Shown: piece after piece, positions 1 to 5,202 of the stretch
Layout of the letters: every line of letters starts with the position of its first letter
Position numbering within the stretch: the first letter of the stretch is position 1
Source: an uncultured Clostridia bacterium
Lineage (GTDB): Bacteria; Bacillota; Clostridia; TANB77; CAG-508
NCBI GenBank assembly: GCA_944388645.1
Contig: CALXJO010000075.1
Coordinates: 1 to 5,271, forward strand
DNA length: 5,271 nt
Direction: 5' to 3'
Program-made: the position numbers and the translations under genes
Notes under the pieces: model-generated
Databases searched by the model: none
Told to the model about the DNA's origin: nothing
The model's input: the letters and a program-made list of their open reading frames with translations, nothing else

Positions 1-269
1 ATATCTTTTTTTACTTTGTTTAAATCCATTGTTGCTTCTTTTTCTTTTATTTTTACATAAATCCTAGCAAGTTTGTCTTTATTGATAGTTATTCTAAACC
101 ATTTGAACTTTCCTATTAATAAAGAAATTTGCAAGCTTAATTTTTCATTATTTTTGTGTTTATCTATATTACTAATATCTAGTCTGTTTATCTTTAGTTC
201 TAGTTTAGATATAAGAATTAATGTAACTAATAAAACTAAAATTCCAACAATACAAAAAACTAATATCAT
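1..269 (-). CDS. Probable DUF2953 (YtfI-like) membrane-anchored protein, N-terminal part, cut by window edge
   Basis: Reading from an ATG at 269 down to base 1 gives 89 codons with no stop. The start is supported by AAAGGAG about 10 bases upstream (near 280-286). Residues 2-20 form one hydrophobic segment (ILVFCIVGILVLLVTLILI), a likely N-terminal membrane anchor, followed by a charged Lys/Asn-rich part with the pattern KLELKINRLDISN and later LIGKFKWFRITINKDKL. Small Firmicute proteins of the DUF2953 family (Bacillus YtfI) have this layout of one anchor and a basic, beta-rich body, and often lie downstream of scpA/scpB; their function is unknown. It follows scpA after 66 bases and is probably in the same operon. 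The reading frame is well supported. The family name rests on layout, sequence flavour and position, and cannot be confirmed without the missing C-terminal part. Confidence 0.62.
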   Translation of the reverse strand, partial: MILVFCIVGILVLLVTLILISKLELKINRLDISNIDKHKNNEKLSLQISLLIGKFKWFRITINKDKLARIYVKIKEKEATMDLNKVKKD

Positions 270-335
270 ATATTTAAAGCTCCTTTTAAATACTTGATAT
301 TAGTTTTACCCATATTTTACCAATTTAAACATTTA

Positions 336-1094
336 TTAAATTATTTTATGATTGTTTTTCTCTACTGATATATCTCCAAATAATTTTTCTTGCTCTGTTA
401 TTACTTTATTTCTTCTCGAAAGTTCTAATAGTCCTGAAAATGCTGTAACCAATTCTTCTTTTTCACATCTTTGAAGTGAGAATACTTTATTAAATACAAA
501 TTTAGGCTTATTTACAAGTTGTTTTAATATTTCTTTTACCTTACTTGCAACTGTGTATTTATCTGTAATTGCTATTTTTTCTATGTTGTCTGCATTTTCA
601 TTGACTTTTTCTTTATTTATTCTAATAATATTTGCATATGAATCTATTATTTCTTGTTTATCATAATTTCTCTCTAATTTTTGTTTTGGGAGTTTTATTT
701 CATCAGGTGCTTTGTAAAACCTAACTGCATTTTTATCATACATTTCTCTAAGTGTTTTTGTTATTTCTTTATATCTTTTATATTCTATAATTCTTCTTAA
801 AAGCTCTTCTTCAGAAATTTCTTCTTCGTCATCAACTTCTTTTGGAAGCAAGCTTTTAGATTTTAAATAAATAAGAGTTGAAGCCATTATTATGAATTCA
901 CTTGTAACTTCTAAGTTCATCTCTTCCATTTTGTTTATATAATCCACATATTGGTCAGTAATTTCTGTTAAATTAATATCATTTATGCTCATTTTATTTT
1001 TATCAATTAAATGGCATAATAAATCTAATGGTCCTTCAAAATTATCTATTTTTATTGCATATCTATTTGTTTCTAATGTTAATAAATTGGGCAT
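336..1094 (-). CDS. scpA: Segregation and condensation protein A (kleisin ScpA)
   Basis: ScpA is the kleisin subunit of the bacterial SMC condensin. It bridges the two heads of the SMC dimer together with ScpB and is needed for chromosome compaction and segregation. The 252-residue length is normal. The N-terminal domain carries the family signature FEGPLDLLCHLI at residues 19-30, followed by MSINDINLTEITDQYVDYI and the helix EFIIMASTLIYLKSKSLLP (about 66-84), which contacts the SMC neck. An acidic stretch (88-98) begins the linker. The C-terminal winged-helix part, which binds the SMC cap, covers about 180-242 and ends VITEQEKLFGDI. The ATG at 1094 follows recX by 16 bases with only a weak purine-rich ribosome site, so translation probably depends on the upstream gene. 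scpB, often immediately downstream, is not there. Identification is secure. Confidence 0.96.
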   Translation of the reverse strand: MPNLLTLETNRYAIKIDNFEGPLDLLCHLIDKNKMSINDINLTEITDQYVDYINKMEEMNLEVTSEFIIMASTLIYLKSKSLLPKEVDDEEEISEEELLRRIIEYKRYKEITKTLREMYDKNAVRFYKAPDEIKLPKQKLERNYDKQEIIDSYANIIRINKEKVNENADNIEKIAITDKYTVASKVKEILKQLVNKPKFVFNKVFSLQRCEKEELVTAFSGLLELSRRNKVITEQEKLFGDISVEKNNHKII

Positions 1095-1110
1095 TTTTTC
1101 TCACTTTCTT

Positions 1111-1563
1111 TTATTCATCCATTTTTTCTATTGCTTGTCTTATATTACTAGTTTGATAGCCTTTTTTTAGTAAATATTTAATAAGTTCATCTTCTTCCAT
1201 TTGATTTTGCTTTTTTATAATAATTTTTTTGGCTGATTCAATTTCATAATCTTCTAGCATTTCTTCATTTTCTTGCATATAATCATCTATTAAGTCATTT
1301 GAAATTCCTTTTGCCATTAATTTGTATCTTACTTCTTTTAATGACATATTATTTAATTTAATAAAATCATTTATGCTTCTTTTTATATATTCATTATCAT
1401 TAATATAGCCTATTTCTTCAAGTTCATCAATAATATCATTTAACATTTCTGATTCTATAGAACTCGAAAATTTATTTTTTATTTCTTGTTTTGTTCTTTT
1501 TTTATATAAAACATATTTTAATACTTTTGATTTTTCTTTGTCGTATTCTTCTATAGTATACAT
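1111..1563 (-). CDS. recX: RecX family regulatory protein
   Basis: RecX binds RecA filaments and modulates (usually inhibits) RecA-driven strand exchange. The protein is all-helical and built from three repeated three-helix units, visible here as ELEEIGYINDNEYIKRSI (about 47-64), SLKEVRYKLMAKGISNDLI (about 74-92) and ELIKYLLKKGYQTSNIRQAI (about 126-145). The aromatic/Asn-Asp pattern of the first unit and the KG-I and KGY turns are typical of the family. At 150 residues it is at the short end; many Firmicute RecX proteins exceed 200 residues and have extra repeats. The start lies 9 bases after the flippase stop, and its GGGGA ribosome site directly follows that TAA stop, so the two genes are probably translationally coupled. 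recA is not in the window. Confidence 0.9.
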   Translation of the reverse strand: MYTIEEYDKEKSKVLKYVLYKKRTKQEIKNKFSSSIESEMLNDIIDELEEIGYINDNEYIKRSINDFIKLNNMSLKEVRYKLMAKGISNDLIDDYMQENEEMLEDYEIESAKKIIIKKQNQMEEDELIKYLLKKGYQTSNIRQAIEKMDE

Positions 1564-1572
1564 CTTTTCCCC

Positions 1573-2970
1573 TTACTTTTTAAATCTAGAGATTATTGGA
1601 TTTAATATTCCTTTTATAAATCTTTGATTGGTAAATATGCAGTATGCAAGTACGATTATAAATACTATTATGTTTGATATCATGTTGTTAAAGTAATACG
1701 ATACAAGTGTTATTGCAAGTAATATCCAGAATACATAATTGAATTTTTCTTTTAATTTGATATATTTCTTTAATTTGTATCTTCTATATGCATATACTAT
1801 AACATTTGATATTAATGTAGAGAATGTTGCCGCATATATTCCAAATTTATTTATAAATAATAAATTAATTAAGATGTTTATAATGGCTGCTGCAAATGTT
1901 GTAGACCCCATAATTTTTGTATCTTTATATGCTGTAAATATTCCTCCATAAAAGTTTGACATGTTTGTATAGTATATAGAAATTGTTAAAATAGGAATAT
2001 AAATATATGCATCATTATAACTTGGATCTACTAATATTGGGAAAGCAAAAGGCATTATAGCAATTAATCCTAAGATTATTGCCTTTAAAAAGAATTTAAC
2101 GTCTTTATATATGCTATTATAATATTGAACTTTATTATCTTCTTTCAGTATTTTAGCAGCAGATTCTTTCCACGCAGTTGAGAAAAATCCATAACAAGTA
2201 TATACAATATTAGGGAATTTATTTGCTATTGAATATATACCATTTGCATCACTTCCAGCCATCCATGTAAGCATTAATCTATCAGATAGTGTTATAACTA
2301 TCCAAGATAAATTGTTTGGTACTAATGGTGCAGAATATCTTACCATTTCTGTTAATGTCTTTTTGTTTAAGTCTTTTCTACTAATAAATTGTGGTAGATG
2401 TAACATCATAAGCACAATTATTGCAGTTACTGTATTTGCAATTGTATTTGACCATAAAAGTCCATTTACTCCAAGTTTAAATGTTACAATAAATAAAATA
2501 TTTAATACTATTGTTGATGCACCTAAAATGAAGTTAGAAAAAGAGTAGAGTTTTATTTTTCCCATGCCTCTTGCAAGTGCATTGCTTAGTCCTATCAATA
2601 TATTAGATATTACAAATAGTATAAATACCCATGTATACTCATAATTAATGGCAGACATTATAATTCCAGCCAATATAGAAAAAATGACTGTTCCAACAAA
2701 GGTATAAGCTATTGTTGCTGTTATTATTCTTTTTTTAGCTTTAAAATCTTCTGCATCTATTAAGAATCTAAACATAGATTCTTCCATGAGTAGTGTTATT
2801 ATTGGAACTAAAAATGTAGATAATGTAACTAAAAAGTCATATGTTCCATACTCTCCTGGAGTTAATTTTGATGTATATAGTGGCAATAGTAAAAACGAGA
2901 TTACTTGTGTACTTAGTTTTCCTACTGCGATTATTATTGTGTTCATTAATAGTTGTTTTTTCTGGTTCAT
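1573..2970 (-). CDS. Polysaccharide / lipid-linked oligosaccharide flippase (MOP superfamily, Wzx-like)
   Basis: This 465-residue integral membrane protein has about 14 hydrophobic segments, beginning at residues 11-33 (a helix ending LLLPLYTSKL), 44-67 and 82-108, with two late helices in the last 60 residues and a basic tail ending SRFKK. The opening, with a membrane helix followed by YTSKLTPGEYGTYDFLVTLS, and the mid-protein YSAPLVPNNLSW...SDRLML segment are typical of the polysaccharide-biosynthesis flippases that move undecaprenyl-linked sugar units across the cytoplasmic membrane. The substrate cannot be told from the sequence. No glycosyltransferases are beside it, so it is an isolated flippase at the head of a recX-scpA operon. 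The ATG at 2970 has GGAAG 6 bases upstream and a strong promoter about 35 bases beyond it. A MATE-type drug exporter is the main alternative, but the sequence fits the polysaccharide branch better. Confidence 0.88.
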   Translation of the reverse strand: MNQKKQLLMNTIIIAVGKLSTQVISFLLLPLYTSKLTPGEYGTYDFLVTLSTFLVPIITLLMEESMFRFLIDAEDFKAKKRIITATIAYTFVGTVIFSILAGIIMSAINYEYTWVFILFVISNILIGLSNALARGMGKIKLYSFSNFILGASTIVLNILFIVTFKLGVNGLLWSNTIANTVTAIIVLMMLHLPQFISRKDLNKKTLTEMVRYSAPLVPNNLSWIVITLSDRLMLTWMAGSDANGIYSIANKFPNIVYTCYGFFSTAWKESAAKILKEDNKVQYYNSIYKDVKFFLKAIILGLIAIMPFAFPILVDPSYNDAYIYIPILTISIYYTNMSNFYGGIFTAYKDTKIMGSTTFAAAIINILINLLFINKFGIYAATFSTLISNVIVYAYRRYKLKKYIKLKEKFNYVFWILLAITLVSYYFNNMISNIIVFIIVLAYCIFTNQRFIKGILNPIISRFKK

Positions 2971-3004
2971 TTTGCACTTCCAATTCTATAATTATTATGT
3001 ACAT

Positions 3005-3032
3005 ATTTTATCATACTAAAATTTCCTGTCAA
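3005..3032 (-). promoter_or_regulatory. Promoter of the flippase-recX-scpA operon
   Basis: Read on the minus strand, a perfect -35 TTGACA (3027-3032) is separated by 16 bases from -10 TAAAAT (3005-3010), which is preceded by an extended -10 TGa. It lies about 35 bases upstream of the flippase start codon and just beyond the terminator of the neighbouring small-protein unit, so the operon has its own sigma-A-type start. It lacks the palindrome and the conserved spacer found at the three small-protein promoters, which indicates separate control. Confidence 0.8.
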
Positions 3033-3045
3033 GAAAATCACAAAA

Positions 3046-3107
3046 GATTTACAAAGAAATACTGGAACGCCACAGGGATTTATTCCTTCCCTGTGACGCT
3101 CCAGTAT
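3046..3107 (-). terminator. Rho-independent-type terminator after small protein 1
   Basis: Arms 3088-3107 and 3059-3078 pair over 20 bases around a 9-base loop. In the minus-strand RNA the two non-Watson-Crick positions are both G-U wobbles; in plus-strand RNA they would be A-C mismatches, so the structure belongs to minus-strand transcripts. It starts 10 bases after the stop codon and is followed by TTCTTTGTAAATC, a mediocre U-tract. The stem is nearly identical to the one at 4124-4169. Confidence 0.82.
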
Positions 3108-3117
3108 AGTATGAGTT

Positions 3118-3432
3118 TTAGCGGTTGTTGCTAACAGTCTCAAGGATAGCATTTGCCCTGTCACGCTCAAAGAGCGCAATATCGTACAGAACAGTTGCAT
3201 CCTTCCCCTTGACCTTGTGAGCCAGTTCATGTGTTCCTTCGTCACTGGCTCTGATGATTGCCTCGAAGGCCTTAATCAAAACTTCTTCAGTGATAGGAAG
3301 TTCAGACATCAGCGGAGTCTTCTTGTAAGATCTCCGTTCATCTCCGCGTGAGTACGCAACCTGCACAACTTCTCCATTTGAGGAAATTTCAATTCCCCAG
3401 CTGGTAGAATTGCTGCAATTATACCACTCCAT
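3118..3432 (-). CDS. Small protein 1 of an unrecognised paralogous array (104 aa)
   Basis: I do not recognise this protein. It is soluble, with no signal peptide or membrane segment. It opens MEWYNC, followed by a likely beta-hairpin WGIEISSNGEVVQVAYS (residues 12-28), a basic stretch RRSYKKTP (33-40), then a mostly helical half (48-100) containing ELAHKVKGKDATVL (69-82). Its closest relative in the window is small protein 3 (4181-4501), which shares M-x-W-Y-x-C, the GIE-S-G-V-V-YS hairpin, the EIIR/AIIR helix, and the EL-A-KVKG-DA-VL core. Proteins 2, 4 and 5 match more weakly in the same order. The start at 3432 has GGAGG 7 bases upstream. It is a single-gene unit with its own promoter cassette and terminator. 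Base composition is near 50% G+C (30 of 60 bases at 3121-3180), far above the adjacent core genes. Function unknown. Confidence 0.85.
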   Translation of the reverse strand: MEWYNCSNSTSWGIEISSNGEVVQVAYSRGDERRSYKKTPLMSELPITEEVLIKAFEAIIRASDEGTHELAHKVKGKDATVLYDIALFERDRANAILETVSNNR

Positions 3433-3473
3433 ACTTTTACCTCCTTTAATTAAACAGTGGTATTCGGATAATC

Positions 3474-3486
3474 ACGGTAAACCCGT
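3474..3486 (-). promoter_or_regulatory. Palindrome at the 5' end of the small-protein-1 transcript (possible operator)
   Basis: On the minus strand this reads ACGGGTTTACCGT, an interrupted palindrome (ACGG/CCGT, 5-base centre), separated from the -10 box by 9 bases. It is identical to the copy at 4026-4038 and differs by one base from the copy at 5177-5189. Its position at or just after the expected transcription start fits either a repressor operator or a small 5' RNA hairpin. Confidence 0.6.
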
Positions 3487-3495
3487 AACATAAAT

Positions 3496-3524
3496 ATTAT
3501 AACACTCAATTTCATAATTTTCTA
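3496..3524 (-). promoter_or_regulatory. Promoter of small protein 1 (shared cassette, copy 1)
   Basis: Minus strand: a -35-like TAGAAA (3519-3524), a 17-base spacer starting ATTATG, an extended -10 TGt, and -10 TATAAT (3496-3501). The -35 is poor, but the spacer agrees with the other two copies at 11 of 17 positions common to all three. The leader from the expected start to the ATG is about 57 bases and ends in AAAGGAGG. The bases between this promoter and the previous terminator (3525-3604) are very AT-rich and show no gene. Confidence 0.72.
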
Positions 3525-3604
3525 TTATTTTAATTAAACATTTTCAAAATTATAGATTTTCTTAAAATTAAATAATACTTGTGTAAATTTTCTTGAATAA
3601 CAAT

Positions 3605-3636
3605 GGCAACCGCGGGGATAATATCCCCGCGGTGCC
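3605..3636 (-). terminator. Rho-independent-type terminator after small protein 2
   Basis: A GC-rich hairpin begins 11 bases after the stop codon. In the minus-strand RNA, GGCACCGCGGGG (3636-3625) pairs with CCCCGCGGTTGCC (3617-3605) as 12 base pairs with one bulged U and a 7-base loop. The following ATTGTTATTC is a weak U-tract. The sequence is unrelated to the other two terminators in the array. Confidence 0.78.
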
Positions 3637-3647
3637 TGTTTTACGTG

Positions 3648-3983
3648 TTAGTCGTCTTTGTTTCCGATGTGAAGCATGTTTAGCCGCCTCTGACAATCAG
3701 TCATGATGCCTTGCAAAGTACTTTGCATCAGTTCGGCATCTCTTCCCTTTAGTACCTCTATCAACGAGTCGGTCATCACCTGCTGACCATTTCTTACGAA
3801 AAAGTCAAAGCAGGCAATCTTGATTGCTTCTATCAGCTGAGTTTCTCCCAACTGAGGTTTCTTCTTAAAGGTTGTGCGCGTTCCAAGTGCACTTCCTCCG
3901 CTAAGAAACTCAACACTTGAGACACTTCCTTCTTCGTCGACGGTTGCCCGCCATTCCTGGTTGTACGATTCTGCGTAAAACAT
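3648..3983 (-). CDS. Small protein 2 of the paralogous array (111 aa)
   Basis: I do not recognise this protein. It is a soluble 111-residue member of the local family. It has an N-terminal EWRATVDEEGSVSSVEF hairpin (residues 10-26), a basic TFKKKPQLGE segment (38-47), and a helical part with IKIACFDFFVRNG (54-66) and LIEVLKGRDAELM (74-86), followed by a C-terminal helix to the Asp-rich end. It is closest to small protein 5: both have GE-x-x-L, an IK-x-x-x-F-x-FF helix and L(K/R)G-x-D-x-x-LM. The start at 3983 is chosen because AGGAGGT lies 8 bases upstream and the product then aligns with its paralogs. An in-frame ATG at 4043 would lie almost at the predicted transcription start with no ribosome site, so the 131-residue version is unlikely. 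It is a single-gene unit with its own cassette and terminator. Function unknown. Confidence 0.84.
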   Translation of the reverse strand: MFYAESYNQEWRATVDEEGSVSSVEFLSGGSALGTRTTFKKKPQLGETQLIEAIKIACFDFFVRNGQQVMTDSLIEVLKGRDAELMQSTLQGIMTDCQRRLNMLHIGNKDD

Positions 3984-4025
3984 GTTGTTGTACCTCCTGT
4001 TTGTTGTCAGGTTGTTTAAAATAGT

Positions 4026-4038
4026 ACGGTAAACCCGT
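4026..4038 (-). promoter_or_regulatory. Palindrome at the 5' end of the small-protein-2 transcript (possible operator)
   Basis: The minus-strand sequence is ACGGGTTTACCGT, extended here by one further pair (TACGG...CCGTA, 4025-4039), 9 bases downstream of the -10. It is identical in core sequence and spacing to the copy before small protein 1. The predicted start falls at about 4041-4042, which places the palindrome at the very 5' end of the RNA. Confidence 0.62.
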
Positions 4039-4047
4039 AACATATAT

Positions 4048-4076
4048 ATTATACCATAAATTTACATAATTTTCAA
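4048..4076 (-). promoter_or_regulatory. Promoter of small protein 2 (shared cassette, copy 2)
   Basis: Minus strand: -35 TTGAAA (4071-4076), 17-base spacer beginning ATTATGTAAATT, extended -10 TGg, and -10 TATAAT (4048-4053). This is a strong sigma-A-type promoter by inspection. The spacer is identical to that of copy 3 at 15 of 17 positions, far more than promoter function requires, so the spacer may itself be a binding site or reflect recent duplication. Confidence 0.82.
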
Positions 4077-4104
4077 CTCCTACTCTTATTGCACACATAT
4101 GAAG

Positions 4105-4169
4105 AACGAATTTTTCAAACAAAATGCTAGAGCGCCACAGGGATTTTTTTCCCTGTGACGCTCCAGCAT
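4105..4169 (-). terminator. Rho-independent-type terminator after small protein 3
   Basis: Arms 4150-4169 and 4124-4143 pair over 20 bases around a 6-base A loop in the minus-strand RNA, with two G-U wobbles. Compared with the terminator at 3059-3107, one base pair has changed on both sides (4126/4167 is G-C in plus-strand terms; 3061/3105 is A-T), a compensatory change. It begins 11 bases after the stop of the three-gene unit and is followed by TTTGTTTG. Confidence 0.84.
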
Positions 4170-4180
4170 ATGAATGGTAC

Positions 4181-4501
4181 TTAGCTGTTTTTGTTCAGCA
4201 TTTTAATAGCTCTAACGCACCGTTCCACTTCGGCGCACAGTGCATCAGATAGAACTTTGGCATCGTGTCCTTTGACTTTGCGAGCCAGTTCTCTGGTCGC
4301 ATCGTCATTTCCACACCTGATGATTTCTTTGAAAATCTTCAACAACATTTTATCATCCAAAAGTTTCTCTTGCCGTTCGGGATTTCTAGTGTAGAATCCA
4401 ACAATCACTCCATCAATACTGTATTGGACTTTTTCGACCGAACCTTCCTTAGAATACTCAATGCCATATGTTGTGAAACCTTCACATTTATACCATCTCA
4501 T
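4181..4501 (-). CDS. Small protein 3 of the paralogous array (106 aa)
   Basis: I do not recognise this protein. It is soluble, with an opening MRWYKC nearly matching the MEWYNC of small protein 1. Then come a hairpin YGIEYSKEGSVEKVQYS (residues 12-28), a central FYTRNPERQEKL (36-47), a helix around MLLKIFKEIIRCG (52-64) and the core RELARKVKGHDAKVL (70-84), followed by a C-terminal helix with two more cysteines. It is the last gene of the three-gene unit, starting 27 bases after small protein 4 with AGGAGG 8 bases before the ATG, and the strong terminator follows. The match to protein 1 across its length suggests the two are the more recent duplicates, although they now sit in different transcription units. 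Function unknown. Confidence 0.85.
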   Translation of the reverse strand: MRWYKCEGFTTYGIEYSKEGSVEKVQYSIDGVIVGFYTRNPERQEKLLDDKMLLKIFKEIIRCGNDDATRELARKVKGHDAKVLSDALCAEVERCVRAIKMLNKNS

Positions 4502-4528
4502 CTTGTGAGCCTCCTGTTGTACGAAATG

Positions 4529-4858
4529 TTAGTTGCTGTGCATAATTGCTATCAAAGCAACGCACTGACCAAGTTTTTTGGTTACGGCGGACTCAAATAT
4601 CTTTGCATCTTTGCCTTTCAGCATTTTGGCTAATGTTGCAATCCGCTCATAGTCATGCGGTGTATTTACTGCAGCTTCAAAGATATCACGTAATATTTTC
4701 GCATCTAGAAATAGCTCCCCTTTCAGATGTTTTTTTGTATATACGCGACGTCTTGCACCATCAAACTGATCAAAAACGGCTTTCTCAATCTCTCCTTTCT
4801 CCGAAACTTCAATAGTCCAAGTAACTTGCATTTCGCTATCATTAAACTCCATGACCAT
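4529..4858 (-). CDS. Small protein 4 of the paralogous array (109 aa)
   Basis: I do not recognise this protein. It is soluble and shows the family pattern most completely: WTIEVSEKGEIEKAVFD (residues 14-30), a basic RRRVYTKKHLKGEL (36-49), a helix LDAKILRDIFEAAV (51-64), and LAKMLKGKDAKIFESAV (76-92) with a short C-terminal helix. It seems intermediate between the protein 1/3 pair and the 2/5 pair. The ATG at 4858 is one base from the end of small protein 5, and its AAGGAGG site lies inside the last codons of that gene, so the two are very probably translationally coupled. A second in-frame ATG two codons later is possible, but the ribosome-site spacing favours the first (7 bases). Function unknown. 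Confidence 0.85.
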   Translation of the reverse strand: MVMEFNDSEMQVTWTIEVSEKGEIEKAVFDQFDGARRRVYTKKHLKGELFLDAKILRDIFEAAVNTPHDYERIATLAKMLKGKDAKIFESAVTKKLGQCVALIAIMHSN

Positions 4859-4859
4859 T

Positions 4860-5135
4860 TTAGTTCCTCCTTGTTTGTTCCATTAGAGCCTTGTCTGTTC
4901 CCCTCAAACAATTTGCAAGAGAGGCGCAGACTTCATCGTAAGTGTTGTCTGCAAAAAACTTGAACACCGACTCCTTGATAGGAGTTGTAAGCCTAAGCTC
5001 TCCAGTGTTTGGACGAGCCTTGAATGAGGTATGAGTTGCAGGATAACCATAGATTACCCGCTCCATTTCGTAGACTTCTCCACGGCGGATTTGAATCTGC
5101 CACTCTAATTCCTCTGTCGTACAAAAGAATGTCAT
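4860..5135 (-). CDS. Small protein 5 of the paralogous array (91 aa, shortened C-terminus)
   Basis: I do not recognise this protein. It is the first gene of the three-gene unit. The family pattern is present: EWQIQIRRGEVYEMERVIYG (residues 11-30), a centre SFKARPNTGELRLTT (37-51), a helix IKESVFKFFADN (53-64) and SLANCLRGTDKALMEQT (72-88). It then stops about 20 residues earlier than its nearest relative, small protein 2, so the last helix is missing. The final codons (R-R-N) double as the ribosome site of small protein 4, so the shortening may have come from gene fusion or compaction at this junction rather than from recent damage. The D-A pair after the glycine is D-K here. The ATG at 5135 has GGAGG 6 bases upstream. 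Function unknown. Confidence 0.82.
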   Translation of the reverse strand: MTFFCTTEELEWQIQIRRGEVYEMERVIYGYPATHTSFKARPNTGELRLTTPIKESVFKFFADNTYDEVCASLANCLRGTDKALMEQTRRN

Positions 5136-5176
5136 TGTTTACCTCCTCAATTTTTGGATGAAAACTTTTTCAAAAT

Positions 5177-5189
5177 ACGGTAAAACCGT
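5177..5189 (-). promoter_or_regulatory. Palindrome in the leader of the three-gene unit (possible operator)
   Basis: The minus-strand sequence is ACGGTTTTACCGT, a perfect ACGGT/ACCGT palindrome with a 3-base centre, extendable to TACGG...CCGTA (5176-5190). It sits 13 bases after the -10, four more than in the other two copies, because of an extra GTTC-like segment. The one base differing from the other copies makes the palindrome more perfect. Confidence 0.6.
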
Positions 5190-5202
5190 AACGAACATAT
5201 AT

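Noticed and set aside
73..297. Plus-strand 74-codon open frame with a hydrophobic product
   Set aside because: It lies opposite the minus-strand DUF2953-like gene, which has a good ribosome site and a sensible protein layout. The plus-strand frame has no ribosome site and is a low-complexity AT-rich shadow.
3445..3540. Direct repeat tttaattaaaca at 3445-3456 and 3529-3540 flanking the small-protein-1 promoter
   Set aside because: It is 12 bases of AT-rich palindromic sequence in a region of about 13-30% G+C. Chance recurrence is plausible, and neither of the other two cassettes has it.
3910..4122. Minus-strand 70-codon frame overlapping the promoter and start of small protein 2
   Set aside because: It begins upstream of the strong promoter, has no ribosome site, and its C-terminal part is an out-of-frame reading of small protein 2.
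4265..4633. Plus-strand 122-codon frame across small genes 3 and 4
   Set aside because: It runs antisense through two genes that have paralogs, ribosome sites and a terminator on the minus strand; no ribosome site or family resemblance on the plus strand.
3118..5135. Classical toxin-antitoxin or bacteriocin locus
   Set aside because: The five proteins resemble each other rather than forming toxin/antidote pairs. None has a leader peptide, a double-glycine motif, a membrane segment or a recognisable toxin or DNA-binding domain.
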